DNA of 64,000 nt from Myxocyprinus asiaticus (Eukaryota > Chordata > Actinopteri > Cypriniformes > Catostomidae), in the NCBI RefSeq assembly GCF_019703515.2, contig NC_059373.1, forward strand, positions 13,427,281 to 13,491,280, given 5' to 3'. Under the pieces are notes generated by a model. That model saw only the letters and a list, made by a program, of their open reading frames with translations. It was not told the DNA's origin and searched no databases. The position numbers and the translations under genes were made by a program. Numbering within the stretch: the stretch's first letter is position 1; every line of letters starts with the position of its first letter. Shown here one piece after another: positions 24,401-31,409 of the stretch.

Positions 24401-26583
24401 CCAAATACCTTTTTAAAATGCAATTTAAAAGTGTCTATTTGTTTGTCCATTTATAAATTGGTTTATTTATTCACATTTTTATTTTCAAATTAATAGATTG
24501 ATAATTTATTACTTCATTCTTTTTTACCTGCCAATCCCGGACTTCAGCAGGTATGGATTGACAAATGGTAAAAGAAAAGAAAGTCAAACAATAAAGAAAA
24601 GTAATTGGTAAATGGATGAAGAAAAGCAATTGCCAAATGCTTTTTAAAACACAATTTAAAAGGTGCATTTAAAAATACTTATTAATGTGCTGTTTTATTG
24701 ATAAAAGTACATTTTAAAACATGAATTAAATAAATACATTTAAATGTGTCTGTTTGTTTGTCCGTTTATAAATTGGTTTATTTATTCACATTTTTATTTT
24801 CAAATTAATAGATTAATTTATTCCTTCATTCTTTTTTAAATGGCACTCCTGGGATTCCATACCAGCTGTCTAAAATATAAGTTAGCCCTGTTAAGCTCCA
24901 ACGTTATTTTTCAAAATATTCAGTATCAAAACCTATTATTAACTCATGCAATGCTCAGTGATTAAAGTTATATTATCATCATGATACTGTCCCTATCCCT
25001 TAATGATCATCTAAAATCTTGAACTTATTTCATAGTCATTCAAGATTAATTTTAACAAACATCTTCATGTCTGGCAAACTGCCGAGCTAAGGCACAGTAT
25101 GTGGTCAGCACTCAATAGGATTATTATTGATTAGTAGTATTAATGACCAGTGGTAGGGGGTCTTTCATTGTTGAGCTCATTAAACCAAGAGCACTGGGTT
25201 CAGAACCTTTAAGTCAGATCTCTGACCCCCGAGGGAATTCAGGCCAGCTGATCTTTTATGACGCTACAGTGACACACACAAACAGACTGGGGTGCAGGTG
25301 TGTGTTTCATTGTGACCGAGGTCTTCCATGGTGACAGCTGAAGTCACTATGGAAACAAGCTGAGTGAAGCACCGCTATTAGTATGAATATGAGCAGATTG
25401 TAAACCACTATATGTAAGCACATATGAAAATACAAATAAACACATTTTCCACCATTTTACATCACAGATCTGCAAGGCATACAGATCTTTTGGCAAGTAC
25501 ACACAAACAGTATGGAAAAGAAAGGACACTGATTCTGACATTATACAGAAATCATCTCATTGATTGTCATCCTCACTGGCTATTAAACAACGTCTGTGCT
25601 GATGTTCATAATGCAAGTCTTCCTACAGAATAATTTGTATTTTTGAAAGTCCTGGTGAGTGTATAATGCATACAAAGCATACATCATTTTTGCGTCATGT
25701 GGTTTTATTGTAATTCTATACATGTACTGTATGAATTATTCAATTTAAGCATAGTAATGCATATCTGAATTATGATATATTTGAAATTACTTTTGGGGGG
25801 TACCACTGGTATTGCTTGCAAATTATGTGGCGTGTAAGAACCTATGGGAATGAGGACACTCATCCCAAGTACATCTCTTTATATGGATGTTTTCAAGTTA
25901 CTCAAGGTAACAATGCATTACAGGTATGAGAGTATATTAATAGCCAAAATCCATAATTAATTTGCATGATTTCTGTAAAACAACAGAACAGCTCTTAATA
26001 GGATCATTCAACTCTCAATAAAAGGATCATTCTGCAATATAGTGAATCACTAACTTGAGATTAGTTTGAAGTTAGAATTTTCTTTTTGAACCTTCACAAA
26101 ACGTGAACCAATTTAACAGGCATTCACTCCTGCGTACTTGACAGACAGCTAGAATACACAACACAGGCATAAACAATGGCTCTCCGCAGCGAGCGCTAAT
26201 TACAGTACATTCAGGCCTAGATTTAAACAGAGCAGAATCTGGGAACCCTGCACAAACCCGTGCAGCCGCAGCTGAAACCTGCCTGTGACTATCTATCGCC
26301 TTATATTCAAACCGTGCCAATGCTAAAGCTATTTCGTGTTCGTGCGGCAGATTTAACGCCTCACTCCATGCAAACCGGCCAAGCGCGAGACGCACAGACT
26401 TGCCTTCTCTCGCGCTCGAGAGCGGCTGGTTAGTGGGGACAGGAGGCCGAAACCGGAGAGCGACTTACCGATGTGGTTATCCTCGATGTGCACGATGAGC
26501 TCGCCCAGGGACTCGAAGTGCAACCCGCATCCGCCAAACCGGCAGACGTTGGAGAAGAAGGAGGCAGCCGCGACGCCCGTCAT
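316..26583 (-). CDS. jazf1: Juxtaposed with zinc finger 1 (JAZF1) C2H2 transcription cofactor, five coding exons
   Basis: Five minus-strand exons (26583-26469, 4003-3931, 3473-3277, 2117-1948, 462-316) have GT-AG borders and join in frame into 233 residues. Seen: zinc finger 1 with C14, C19, H32 and H37; a Ser/Thr/Pro segment with the TPP..TPPVTPP..TPSSSF pattern (about 103-127); an acidic EYEDSDSDESW stretch; zinc finger 2 with C175, C180, H193 and H198, split over the exon 4/5 border; and zinc finger 3 with C210, C212, H225 and H230. This architecture and sequence are those of JAZF1, a nuclear NR2C2/TR4 partner and NuA4-associated cofactor linked to metabolism. The chosen ATG has A at -3 and begins the family's MTG-AAASFFS start. 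The protein is about ten residues shorter than human JAZF1 (243 aa) because it stops just after the last finger. Intron 1 is about 22.5 kb. Fish usually have a and b paralogues; I cannot tell which this is. Confidence 0.96.
629..1565. mobile_element. Angel-like foldback MITE, full length
   Basis: Starts with GATAGTTCACCCAAAAAT and ends with its inverted complement TTTTTGGGTGAACTA next to TTAA. The arms are long: sequence around 940-985 (CCGGTCAGCAGCGG) pairs with sequence around 1245-1275, so the element can fold almost completely. Such TTAAAGGGATAGTTCACCC elements are abundant in cyprinids. No ORF of its own. Confidence 0.8.
1567..1835. mobile_element. Short Angel-like MITE
   Basis: A 270-base foldback with left arm ATTTACTCACCATCATGTTG and right arm containing CAACATAAGAGTGAGTAAAT, ending TTTGGGTGACC..CCTTTA. 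It shares end motifs with its larger neighbour but has a different interior. It abuts that element at the TTAA. Confidence 0.75.
1948..2117 (-). CDS. jazf1: jazf1 coding exon 4
   Basis: A 170-base exon coding residues 129-185: acidic region, Ser-rich segment and the two cysteines of zinc finger 2. The acceptor is GCCCCAG and the donor AAG|GTACCG. It ends on a codon border. Confidence 0.95.
2118..3276 (-). other. jazf1: jazf1 intron 3
   Basis: Holds a 200-base MITE (2661-2857), then very AT-rich sequence. A (CA)n tract at 3252-3270 (UG repeat in the transcript) lies directly inside the exon 3 donor. Confidence 0.8.
2661..2857. mobile_element. Short Angel-like MITE
   Basis: A 197-base element with AAAGGGATAGTTCACCCAA at the left and TTGAACTATCCCTTTAA at the right; the interior is partly self-complementary. 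Non-coding. Confidence 0.8.
3277..3473 (-). CDS. jazf1: jazf1 coding exon 3
   Basis: A 197-base exon coding residues 63-128 plus one base: a basic/Gln-rich helix-like stretch, then the proline-directed TPP repeats and Ser-rich end. The acceptor is TTTGTTTAG. The donor is a weak CAG|GTTATT followed at once by a (TG)n tract in the intron. Confidence 0.94.
3474..3930 (-). other. jazf1: jazf1 intron 2
   Basis: A 457-base AT-rich intron; no repeat, RNA gene or conserved motif recognised. Confidence 0.8.
3931..4003 (-). CDS. jazf1: jazf1 coding exon 2
   Basis: A 73-base exon coding the end of codon 39 (Asp) to the first two bases of codon 63, with the characteristic DTDPRVLE..ELQQPTYVALSYIN stretch. 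The acceptor is CTCTCAG and the donor AG|GTGCGT. The frame joins exon 1 and exon 3 exactly. Confidence 0.94.
4399..5078. mobile_element. Angel-like foldback MITE with poly(A) centre
   Basis: Left arm: AAAATGAAAATTCTC, TCCTCACAATGCATGTAAAT and CCATAAAACTCCAGTGGTTA. The right arm has the inverse (TTTAACAACTGGAGTCATATG, then GGGTGAGAAAATGAG). A run of more than 30 A near 4787-4819 sits at the centre. Lies at the 5' end of jazf1 intron 1 as numbered on the plus strand. Confidence 0.78.
5079..7439. other. jazf1 intron 1, unassigned stretch
   Basis: No coding exon recognised; the short ORFs have no family resemblance. A GGGGGTCACTGTA motif near 5754-5766 looks like a Tc1-type end without a clear partner. 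5860-6040 is non-repetitive, higher-GC DNA that could be regulatory. 6746-6830 (ACTGGCC, CCGATGGGCCG, GCTGGCCCG) looks like a DNA-transposon scrap. Confidence 0.5.
7440..7675 (+). mobile_element. 3' end of a non-LTR (LINE) retrotransposon
   Basis: The AT-rich tail ends AATTCCTTGTATGTG, then ACTTGGCAATAAAG, matching the tail of the better preserved LINE at 17.2-17.9 kb. No coding part is preserved. Confidence 0.55.
7676..8845. other. jazf1 intron 1, unassigned stretch
   Basis: AT-rich, with (TA) and (CA)n patches. 8330-8560 is less AT-rich and non-repetitive. No gene or intact transposon seen. Confidence 0.5.
8854..9192. mobile_element. Short hAT-like MITE with 8-bp target duplication
   Basis: Begins TAGAGGCAGTCCGATATATC and ends with CCTCTA; inside are CCGATTAATCGG and the inverse CGGCTGATTAATCAG. 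The flanks are ATTCACAT (8846-8853) and ATTCACGT (9193-9200), a 7/8 match and the 8-bp duplication typical of hAT transposition. A 1.7-kb relative lies in a creb5 intron. Confidence 0.75.
9201..9893. other. jazf1 intron 1, unassigned stretch
   Basis: Contains a (CA)n microsatellite at about 9425-9447. No coding signal, RNA gene or clear transposon recognised in the rest. Confidence 0.5.
9894..10570. mobile_element. CACTGTAAAAA-type DNA transposon (non-autonomous)
   Basis: Inverted termini CACTGTAAAAAAAG and TTTTTTTACAGTG, with many internal CTGTAA/TTACAG motifs. The same termini bound a second element in creb5 (42792-43662). No transposase ORF. Confidence 0.65.
10571..11374. other. jazf1 intron 1, non-repetitive stretch (possible enhancer)
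   Basis: 10790-10935 is unusually non-repetitive, with a TEAD-like GGAATG (10848-10853) and a homeodomain core TAATTA (10876-10881). A (CA)n tract occurs near 11044-11066. No exon recognised; the ORFs across the CA tract are low complexity. Confidence 0.45.
11375..11615. repeat. Palindromic CCAGC/GCTGG foldback repeat
   Basis: The left half carries GGTTTGCTGGTCT and TTGATGGTTTAAG; the right half carries AAACCATCTTAAACCAG and AGACCAGCAAACTATCC, forming a hairpin-capable inverted repeat. Resembles the GCTGGTCT-rich foldback MITEs common in zebrafish and carp. Confidence 0.7.
11616..11939. other. jazf1 intron 1, unassigned stretch
   Basis: AT-rich DNA between two repeats; no gene or repeat recognised. 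Confidence 0.5.
12073..14483. mobile_element. hAT-like element (AGGGCTGCAC ends), interrupted
   Basis: The left end AGGGCTGCACAATTAATCG, followed by CGCGATTACGA, is mirrored at the right by AATCGCGATTACAATATCAA, AATAATCGACAATTATG and GTGCAGCT. These ends are typical of a common fish hAT group. No transposase is preserved; the interior holds a Tc1-type relic. Confidence 0.6.
12829..14095 (+). pseudogene. Tc1/mariner transposase relic
   Basis: Starts at a TIR-like TACAACCCCAATTCC. Two broken reading frames (13329-13556 and 13572-13925) give helix-turn-helix and catalytic-core fragments. A third (13772-14095) contains FQQDNFKPHTAQ, WPACSPDLSLIENVWRIMK and the final QLKTYIMDEWGEIP block, the second Asp and the Glu region of a DD34E Tc1 transposase. 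Frameshifts separate the pieces, and no matching right TIR is visible after 14095. Dead copy. Confidence 0.85.
15011..15690. other. jazf1 intron 1, unassigned stretch
   Basis: No exon or transposon recognised between two MITEs; ordinary AT-rich intron sequence. Confidence 0.5.
15694..16805. mobile_element. Angel-like MITE interrupted by a second element
   Basis: The left arm (TTCATTTACTCACCCTCATA, then GTAGGTCCATACAATGCAAA) lies at 15705-15955. The closing arm (GGCATGAGGGCGAGAAAATA to TTTGGGTGAAC) lies at 16752-16803. The insert at about 16085-16735 separates them. Confidence 0.6.
16085..16735. mobile_element. Probable non-autonomous hAT-like insert
   Basis: Left end CAGGGGATTCCAAACCAGGG, followed by GGACCCCCAGGGGGCC, like the CAGGGGTTCCCAAAC ends of hAT elements. 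The right end is eroded (TGGGTCCTTGGTATC at 16710-16725). Boundaries are approximate; no coding. Confidence 0.45.
16806..17244. other. jazf1 intron 1, unassigned stretch
   Basis: AT-rich; nothing recognisable as a gene or a defined repeat. Confidence 0.5.
17245..17940 (+). mobile_element. 5'-truncated LINE (Rex1/CR1-L2-like) with reverse-transcriptase tail
   Basis: Reading across frames gives the C-terminal LINE block: a LRKFNLPQELLTQFYSAV.. stretch, then CPVYIYNCLVWFSHH in one frame, and IGAPLPTLQDLC, RVRKRAG, SLFELLSSGRCYRALSARIS further on. This is the terminal domain seen in many fish CR1/L2/Rex-group elements. A frameshift and loss of everything upstream make it non-functional. It ends in an AT-rich 3' UTR with AATTCCTTGTGTAGTGAGAA and ACTTGGCAATAAT. 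Confidence 0.75.
17941..19307. other. jazf1 intron 1, unassigned stretch
   Basis: No gene, RNA or repeat family recognised; AT-rich, with only short chance ORFs. Confidence 0.5.
19308..19938. mobile_element. Angel-like foldback MITE, full length with TTAA flanks
   Basis: TTAA at 19308-19311 and 19935-19938. Left arm AAAGGGATAGTTTATCC, right arm TTTTTGGGTGCACTATTCC. The arms pair along most of their length (CTGTAGGTCCATACAATG against CATTGTATGGATC). Non-coding. Confidence 0.82.
21295..21843. mobile_element. Tc1/mariner-type MITE
   Basis: TIRs TACACTACTGGTCAAACG and its complement TTTTGACCGGTAGTGTA, bounded by TA. About 550 bases, with a long A run (about 21464-21492) and no ORF. An insertion within the spacer of the long-inverted-repeat element. 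Confidence 0.85.
22345..23713. mobile_element. Large foldback MITE with SINE insertion
   Basis: TTAA at 22345-22348 and 23710-23713. Left arm AAAGGAATAGTTCACCC, right arm TTTTTGGGTGAACTATTCC. Long arms pair (CATGAGAGGGATGACG near 22681 against CATCCCTCTCATGAGCGC near 22920). The SINE at 23197-23633 splits the right arm. Confidence 0.82.
23197..23633 (+). mobile_element. tRNA-derived SINE
   Basis: The head is tRNA-like: box A GGGTAGCTCAGTGG at about 23208-23221 and box B GTTCGAATCCC at 23256-23266. A long non-tRNA body follows (CACATGGGGTAACC, CTCAGACGCGGAGGC), then an A-rich tail. The body resembles a SINE common in carp-like fishes. It interrupts the GATGAAGAAAGAAACTCAG sequence of the surrounding foldback arm. 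Open frames across it are not genes. Confidence 0.85.
24860..26468. other. jazf1 intron 1, promoter-proximal unique DNA
   Basis: No transposon recognised. Most of 25140-26060 looks like single-copy DNA, including a dyad around a CAGCTG E-box at 25326-25352. Probably regulatory intron sequence; no exon is supported. Confidence 0.5.
26469..26583 (-). CDS. jazf1: jazf1 coding exon 1
   Basis: Codes residues 1-38 plus one base of codon 39, including the whole first C2H2 finger. The donor reads G|GTAAGT on the minus strand, a near-consensus site. The upstream sequence is GC-rich, as expected next to a promoter. Confidence 0.95.
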
Positions 26584-26700
26584 GATGGATGTGTTGGCAG
26601 GGGGTCCGTGAGCTTGCAGACCGGCGGAGGCAGAGGCTGTGCGGGATGGGGGTGATCAAAAAGCAGGCAGCTTATAGAAGCAGCAGCGGTGGTGATTGCA
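26584..26700 (-). promoter_or_regulatory. jazf1: Likely jazf1 promoter / 5' UTR
   Basis: GC-rich DNA upstream of the jazf1 ATG. On the minus strand a TATA-like CTATAAG lies at about 26670-26677, roughly 90 bases before the ATG, which would put transcription start near 26645. CAGCAGC and GCTGCAG runs lie further upstream. Inferred from position and composition only. Confidence 0.4.
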
Positions 26701-27297
26701 GCTGGAGCTGTTTAGACGGCTGGCAGCCAATGGGAGGGGGATGGGAGCAAAGCAGCATGACGGAGGAGGAGGAGGGACCGGCGAAACAGACATGCTGCTG
26801 TTCACCTGAGCGGAGAGCTGGACGTGGAAATTGGAATGTTTTGAAAGGATTCATAGGACCTGTTATCTACCGTTTCATCAGTTATTTCCATGCATCTTTT
26901 GCTAGGCTTTTAGAAGGGCAAATTTAAAAGTCCTGTAAAATGTTAACCTATACTACTTCTAATTAAAGTCTTTTATTGTCTTAATGTTTTTGTTTATGAA
27001 AGTGTAAATATGTGCAGGAAAAATTATCATTACTGTGTAAAACGCTTCTGTTGGTACAACACACAAGAAAGATGGAGACAACATCTTTTGTGCAATGAAC
27101 AGTATTGGGTGTAATCTGATTACAAAGTAGTTACTGTAATCAAATAATTTTGGGTATTAAAAGTGAAATTACATTTTATATTCTTGTAATCAGATTACAG
27201 TTACCGACTTTCAATATTATTTTTGTGGAATACCTTTTAAAACATAAATTATGTTAATATGTTTGCATTTCTGTGCCTGCTGAAGAGCATGCACTCC

Positions 27298-28021
27298 TTA
27301 AAGGGATAGTTCACCCAAAAATTAAAATTCTCTTATCATTTACCCATCCCAGATGTGTATGGCTTAAATATTTTAGAAACTTATCTCAGCTTTGTAGGTC
27401 CATAAAATGCAAGTGAATGTTGATCAGACCTTGTAGCTCCAAAATCACATAAAGGAAACATAAAAGTAGTCCAAATGACTCCAGTGTTTAAATCAATATA
27501 TTCATTAGTTATATAATAGGTGTGGGTGAAAAACAGAATAATATTAAGTCCTTTTTACTCTAAATCTCCATTTTAACTTTAATTTTCAGATGTGAAAGTG
27601 AAACTAAACAGGCACCACATGTGACTTTTAGATGTAAAAGTGAAAGTGGACATTTAGAGTAAAAAAGTACTTCAATTTTGATCTGTTTCTCACCCACACC
27701 TATTATATCACTTCTGAAAATTTAACCACTGGAGTCTTATGGAGGATTACTTCTGTTTTTTTTTTTGTTTTTTTTTGTTTGTTTTTTTGTTGTTGTTGTT
27801 TTGTTTTTGTTTTTTTGTTTTTTGTTTGTTTTTCCTTCATGTTTTGGAGCTAAATGTCTGATTACCATTCACTTGCATTGTAAGGACCTACAGTGCTGAA
27901 ATATTCTTCTAAAATCTTCATTTGTGTTCTGCAGAAGAAATAAAGTCATACACATCTGGGATGGCATGAGGGTGAGTAAATGATGAGAGCATTTTAATTT
28001 TTGGGTGAACTATCCCTTTAA
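27298..28021. mobile_element. Angel-like foldback MITE, full length
   Basis: TTAA at 27298-27301 and 28018-28021; ends AAAGGGATAGTTCACCC and GGGTGAACTATCCCTTT. The arms pair through GGTGTGGGTGAAAAACAG and CTGTTTCTCACCCACACC. A (T/G) run at 27755-27835 lies in the right arm. Confidence 0.85.
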
Positions 28022-28384
28022 GTCAATGTTACGGAGAAACTGGGTAATACAGACTTTTGAGGGAAAAAAAGGAATTTGTTGAGTGGAACATTCTACCAAT
28101 GTATTTTAGAATGTAACTTAAGATTACTTTTTCAATTAAGTAATCAGAAACGTCAGTAATATTATTACAAGTTTCGATAAGTAATTAGTAATGTTGAGAA
28201 TTACTATAATTCTCGACAACTTACTAATTTTACTTAACTAACTTACTTAACTTACTTAATGTAACCCCCCATCTTATTAGATCTCATTAATTTCATTAGA
28301 TGAGAACACAAATCTAATAAGCTCTCAATAACTTAAAAATACTATCATGCAATCTGTAATAAAAACAAATATACTATTACCTTG

Positions 28385-28685
28385 TCAACATACATATTTG
28401 TAAGGGGATAATTACTGGTAATGTCAGTTTTGGGACATGGAGAAGGACTCAATAAGCAGCTGAAAAAGATAATCACAAAACAATACAGCAACAACCAGCC
28501 GAACATAGACAGGTATAAATAAACACAGAAGGTAAAGGAAAACAGGTGGGAGCAATTAACAAATGAGAGAGCAAACAAGGAAGGCATGTGACACAAATGA
28601 ACTAATGAGCAAACTAATAACAAAGGTAAATGAGAAGGGCGGAGTAAACACAAGAAACAGTGAGCAAATGGGAAGCTTATAATTT
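28385..28685. repeat. Possible solo LTR fragment
   Basis: Unlike its neighbours this stretch is purine-rich. On the minus strand it has a TATTTATACCTGTC TATA-like motif and a T-rich 5' half, features of fish LTRs. No matching copy is in the window, so the identity is uncertain; the minus-strand ORF across it is low complexity. Confidence 0.25.
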
Positions 28686-28865
28686 TAAACACACAACATT
28701 TTTTAATGTTTTTGGGTACTGATTACAAATTACACACCTTAAATTGTAATTCTTTATGTAACCTTTCAGATTGTTACCATTGTAACCTTTCATTGTAACC
28801 TTTCAGATTACATATTTTAGGTAATCTAATCTATTTACTTTTGGATTACTTTTGTATAACCCATT

Positions 28866-29334
28866 TCATATTTTGATGAAAATCTAATAATTAATTTTAA
28901 ATGTATTAAGAACCAATTAACATTCCTTTCATTAAACATAAGTAAACAGAAAATCAAACAGAAACTTGCAATTTGTCAGTTGCTGAGTAAAAAAAAGGTG
29001 CTTAAAGGGTCATAAAAATGTAGGTTACTCAAGATAAAAGACAATGAGGAAGTGCTTGTATTTTTAATTTTTAAAGAATACTTGTTATTTAGGAAATTAG
29101 GAATAGGGATTGGACTTTTATTTATCCAGCTTTGAAATTAATATTGAGAGAATGTCTCTAGATATGAGGTAGAGATGTATAATTTGTACATACACATGAT
29201 TAATTAATGAGAAGGTGTGCCGCCTTAACCTAGTACAGCATCTTTTACTGCCATCCTGAAGCATGGACAGAAGTGCATTTGCATGGTACAAAAGAACATG
29301 TGCATGTGACCAACAACTCTAAAACATTTGTTAG
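28866..29334. other. jazf1-creb5 intergenic, unassigned
   Basis: AT-rich sequence with no gene or defined repeat, up to the truncated end of the gypsy element. Confidence 0.5.
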
Positions 29335-29441
29335 CAAAAAATTTTTTGGAAGAGCAGTGGAAAGTGTTTGCCGGCCGGCAGTTGTCGTGGTGTTCAGGAC
29401 ATAGCACATTCCGGACATCCCTGGACAAACCTTCTGACATC

Positions 29442-30158
29442 TCAATCCTTGTAAGGCCACCAGAACTGGTCCTGGATAAGCGAGAGGGTCCTATTGGTCC
29501 CTGGGTGGCCAGTTCCCAAGGAGGTGTGTATGGAGTCGATGAGTGTCATGCGCAGGGAGGAGGGTACGTAGGTCTTATTAGTGGGGCATCCCGATGAAGC
29601 TGGTTCCGTGGCGGCAGCTTCGCTGATGCCTTCGTCCAGGGACCATTGGATGGTGCTAACAATGATGTGAGGTGGGGGAATGGTGTTGGGTCCCTCTGGA
29701 CCCTCCTCGGCAGCGTAGAGACGGGAAAGGGCATCTGCCTTAGAATTCGATAGGAGATGGTAAAACTGAAGCGAGTGAAGAGGGCCCATCGTGCCTGGTG
29801 GGGATTGAGGTGATGAACCTCTTGAAGGTACTCGAGGTTCTTGTGGTCCGTCAGCACCAGGAAGGGATGTTGGGCCTCCTCTAGCCAATGCCACCACTCT
29901 TCCAGGGCCAGTTTGATGGCCAGTAGCTCCCGGTTTCCGATGTCATAGTTTTGCTCTGCCAGGGAGAGTTTCCTAGAGAGGGCGGCACATGGGTGAAGGT
30001 GGATCCCCCTGCTGCTGAGACAGGACAGCTCCTACGCCATTGGTTGAGGCGTCTACTTCAACAATAAATGGTTTATTAGGATCTGGGTGTACGAGGAGTA
30101 GAGCAGAGGTGAAGGCATCCTTTATGAGTTGAAGGCGTTTGAGGCTTTGGGGTTCCAA
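29442..30158 (-). pseudogene. gypsy pol: RNase H and integrase start, broken
   Basis: RNase H pieces: [20 protein letters not shown] (30158 down), [20 protein letters not shown] and [13 protein letters not shown], in different frames. The integrase N-terminal zinc domain HTSLGTGHPGTNRTLSLIQ, then FWWPYKD, is followed by decayed sequence that loses homology near 29335, before the catalytic core. Confidence 0.82.
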
Positions 30159-31319
30159 GAGAGAGATTTGGGTTTGGATCTGAGGAGTGAGGTCAGCAGA
30201 GATGTGAGGGAGCTGTAGTTCTTTATTAAACGGCGGTAGAAGTTGGCAAAACCAAGGAAGTGCTGGAGCTCTTTGATGGTGGTTGGAGTGGGCCAGGATT
30301 GTACCGCTGTTACCTTCCCCTCATTCATCCGAATGCCTTCCGGGCTGATGATGTAACCAAGGAACTGGAGGGATGTCTGATGGAAGGTACACTTCTCAGC
30401 CTTGAGGTACAAGTGGTATTCCCTCAGCTTTTCCAACACAAGCGCTACATGCTGACAATGGTCGGTCTCATTCCGGGAGTAGATCAGAATGTCGATGTAG
30501 ATGAGGACGAATCGATGGAGATACTCACAGAACACCTCATTCATAAAGCCTTAGAACAAGGAGGGGGGCATTTACCAGGCCATACGGCATCACCTGGTAC
30601 TCGTAGTGGCCGTTGGGAGTCATGAAGGCTGTCTTCCATTCATCCCCCCTCCCAATACGAATGAGGTTGTACACACTGCGAAGGTCCAGCTTGGTGAAAC
30701 AGTGACTACTCTCAACAGTTCCAAGGCAGCTGGAATGAGGGGAAGTGGATACCAGAACTTGACTGTGATCCTGTTGAGGGAGTGGTAGTCGAGACAGGGC
30801 CGCAAACCTCCATCCTTCTTGGCCACGAAGAAGAAACTCGAAGCAGCAGGGGAAGTAGAGGGCCGGATGTATCCTTGACAGAGGGCCTCTTCGATGTAAT
30901 CCTCCATGGCCTTCTGCTCAGGAATTGAAAGAGGGTAAATTTTGCCACGGGGCACTGGCTCACCAGGGATGAGGTCTATTGCACAGTCCCATGGTCGATG
31001 TGGAGGTAGCTGAGAAGCACGTAAGGGACAGAAGATGTCCTGGAAGCGGGAATAGCAGGAAGGGATCTCCACAGGGGTGGAACTGGCCGGACTCTCTATG
31101 GTGGTTGAGTTGAGGAAGAGATCTCCTGACGGAAAATTTGGGTTTGGGAGTGAGACGGTTTGGGAAACAGGTAGGAAAACACTGGGAACCCCACTTCAGG
31201 ACGTCACCGGTAGACCAGGAGATGACAGGGGAATGTTGTATGAGCCAAGGACAACCCAGTACAATGTCAATAGTGGAACTCTCCAGAACCAGAAGGGAAA
31301 TTTCCTCGCTGTGCACCAT
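30122..31319 (-). pseudogene. gypsy pol: protease end and reverse transcriptase, broken
   Basis: In pieces: ESSTIDIVLGCPWLIQHSP (31319 down), then [40 protein letters not shown] and [20 protein letters not shown] up to the palm. The catalytic strand reads YIDILIYS where family members have two adjacent Asp residues (one codon missing, near 30490). LQFLGYIISPEGIRM and the thumb follow. Confidence 0.88.
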
Positions 31320-31409
31320 CCCACCTGGAGTTTGACTGGACCCACGCTATGACATATGATGCCTTTTCCTAAGGGCTTGCCGATTATGGAGTGAATTTGG
31401 AGCTTGGGA

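Larger units (their letters stand above)
20312..24859. mobile_element. 4.5-kb DNA element with very long inverted repeats
   Basis: The terminus TGGAAGCCCAGGAGTGCCA at 20312 is matched (18/19) by the complement of TGGCACTCCTGGGATTCCA ending at 24859; TA flanks both ends. The arms (about 20312-20985 and 23960-24859) are inverted, diverged copies that share CTCTCCCACGTGCCACTCAA, AGAGGATGTAAGA and CCCATCCTGGACAC. The 3-kb spacer holds a Tc1-type MITE, a large foldback MITE and a SINE. No transposase ORF. Could be a Tc1-superfamily or foldback element. Confidence 0.7.
27112..28865. mobile_element. TAATCTGATTACA-type element split by an Angel-like MITE
   Basis: GTAATCTGATTACAAAGTAG, ATTACTG and TAATCAGATTACAGTTACC at 27115-27205, with GGGTACTGATTACAAATTAC and TTCAGATTACA..GGATTAC at 28713-28860, fit a fish element rich in TAATC/GATTA motifs. 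The ends are approximate. The interior at 28385-28680 contains a TATA-bearing stretch that may be a solo LTR. Confidence 0.4.

Noticed and set aside
28345..28692. 115-codon minus-strand ORF rich in Phe, Leu and Ser
   Set aside because: Hydrophobic low-complexity translation of a possible LTR fragment, without family features.
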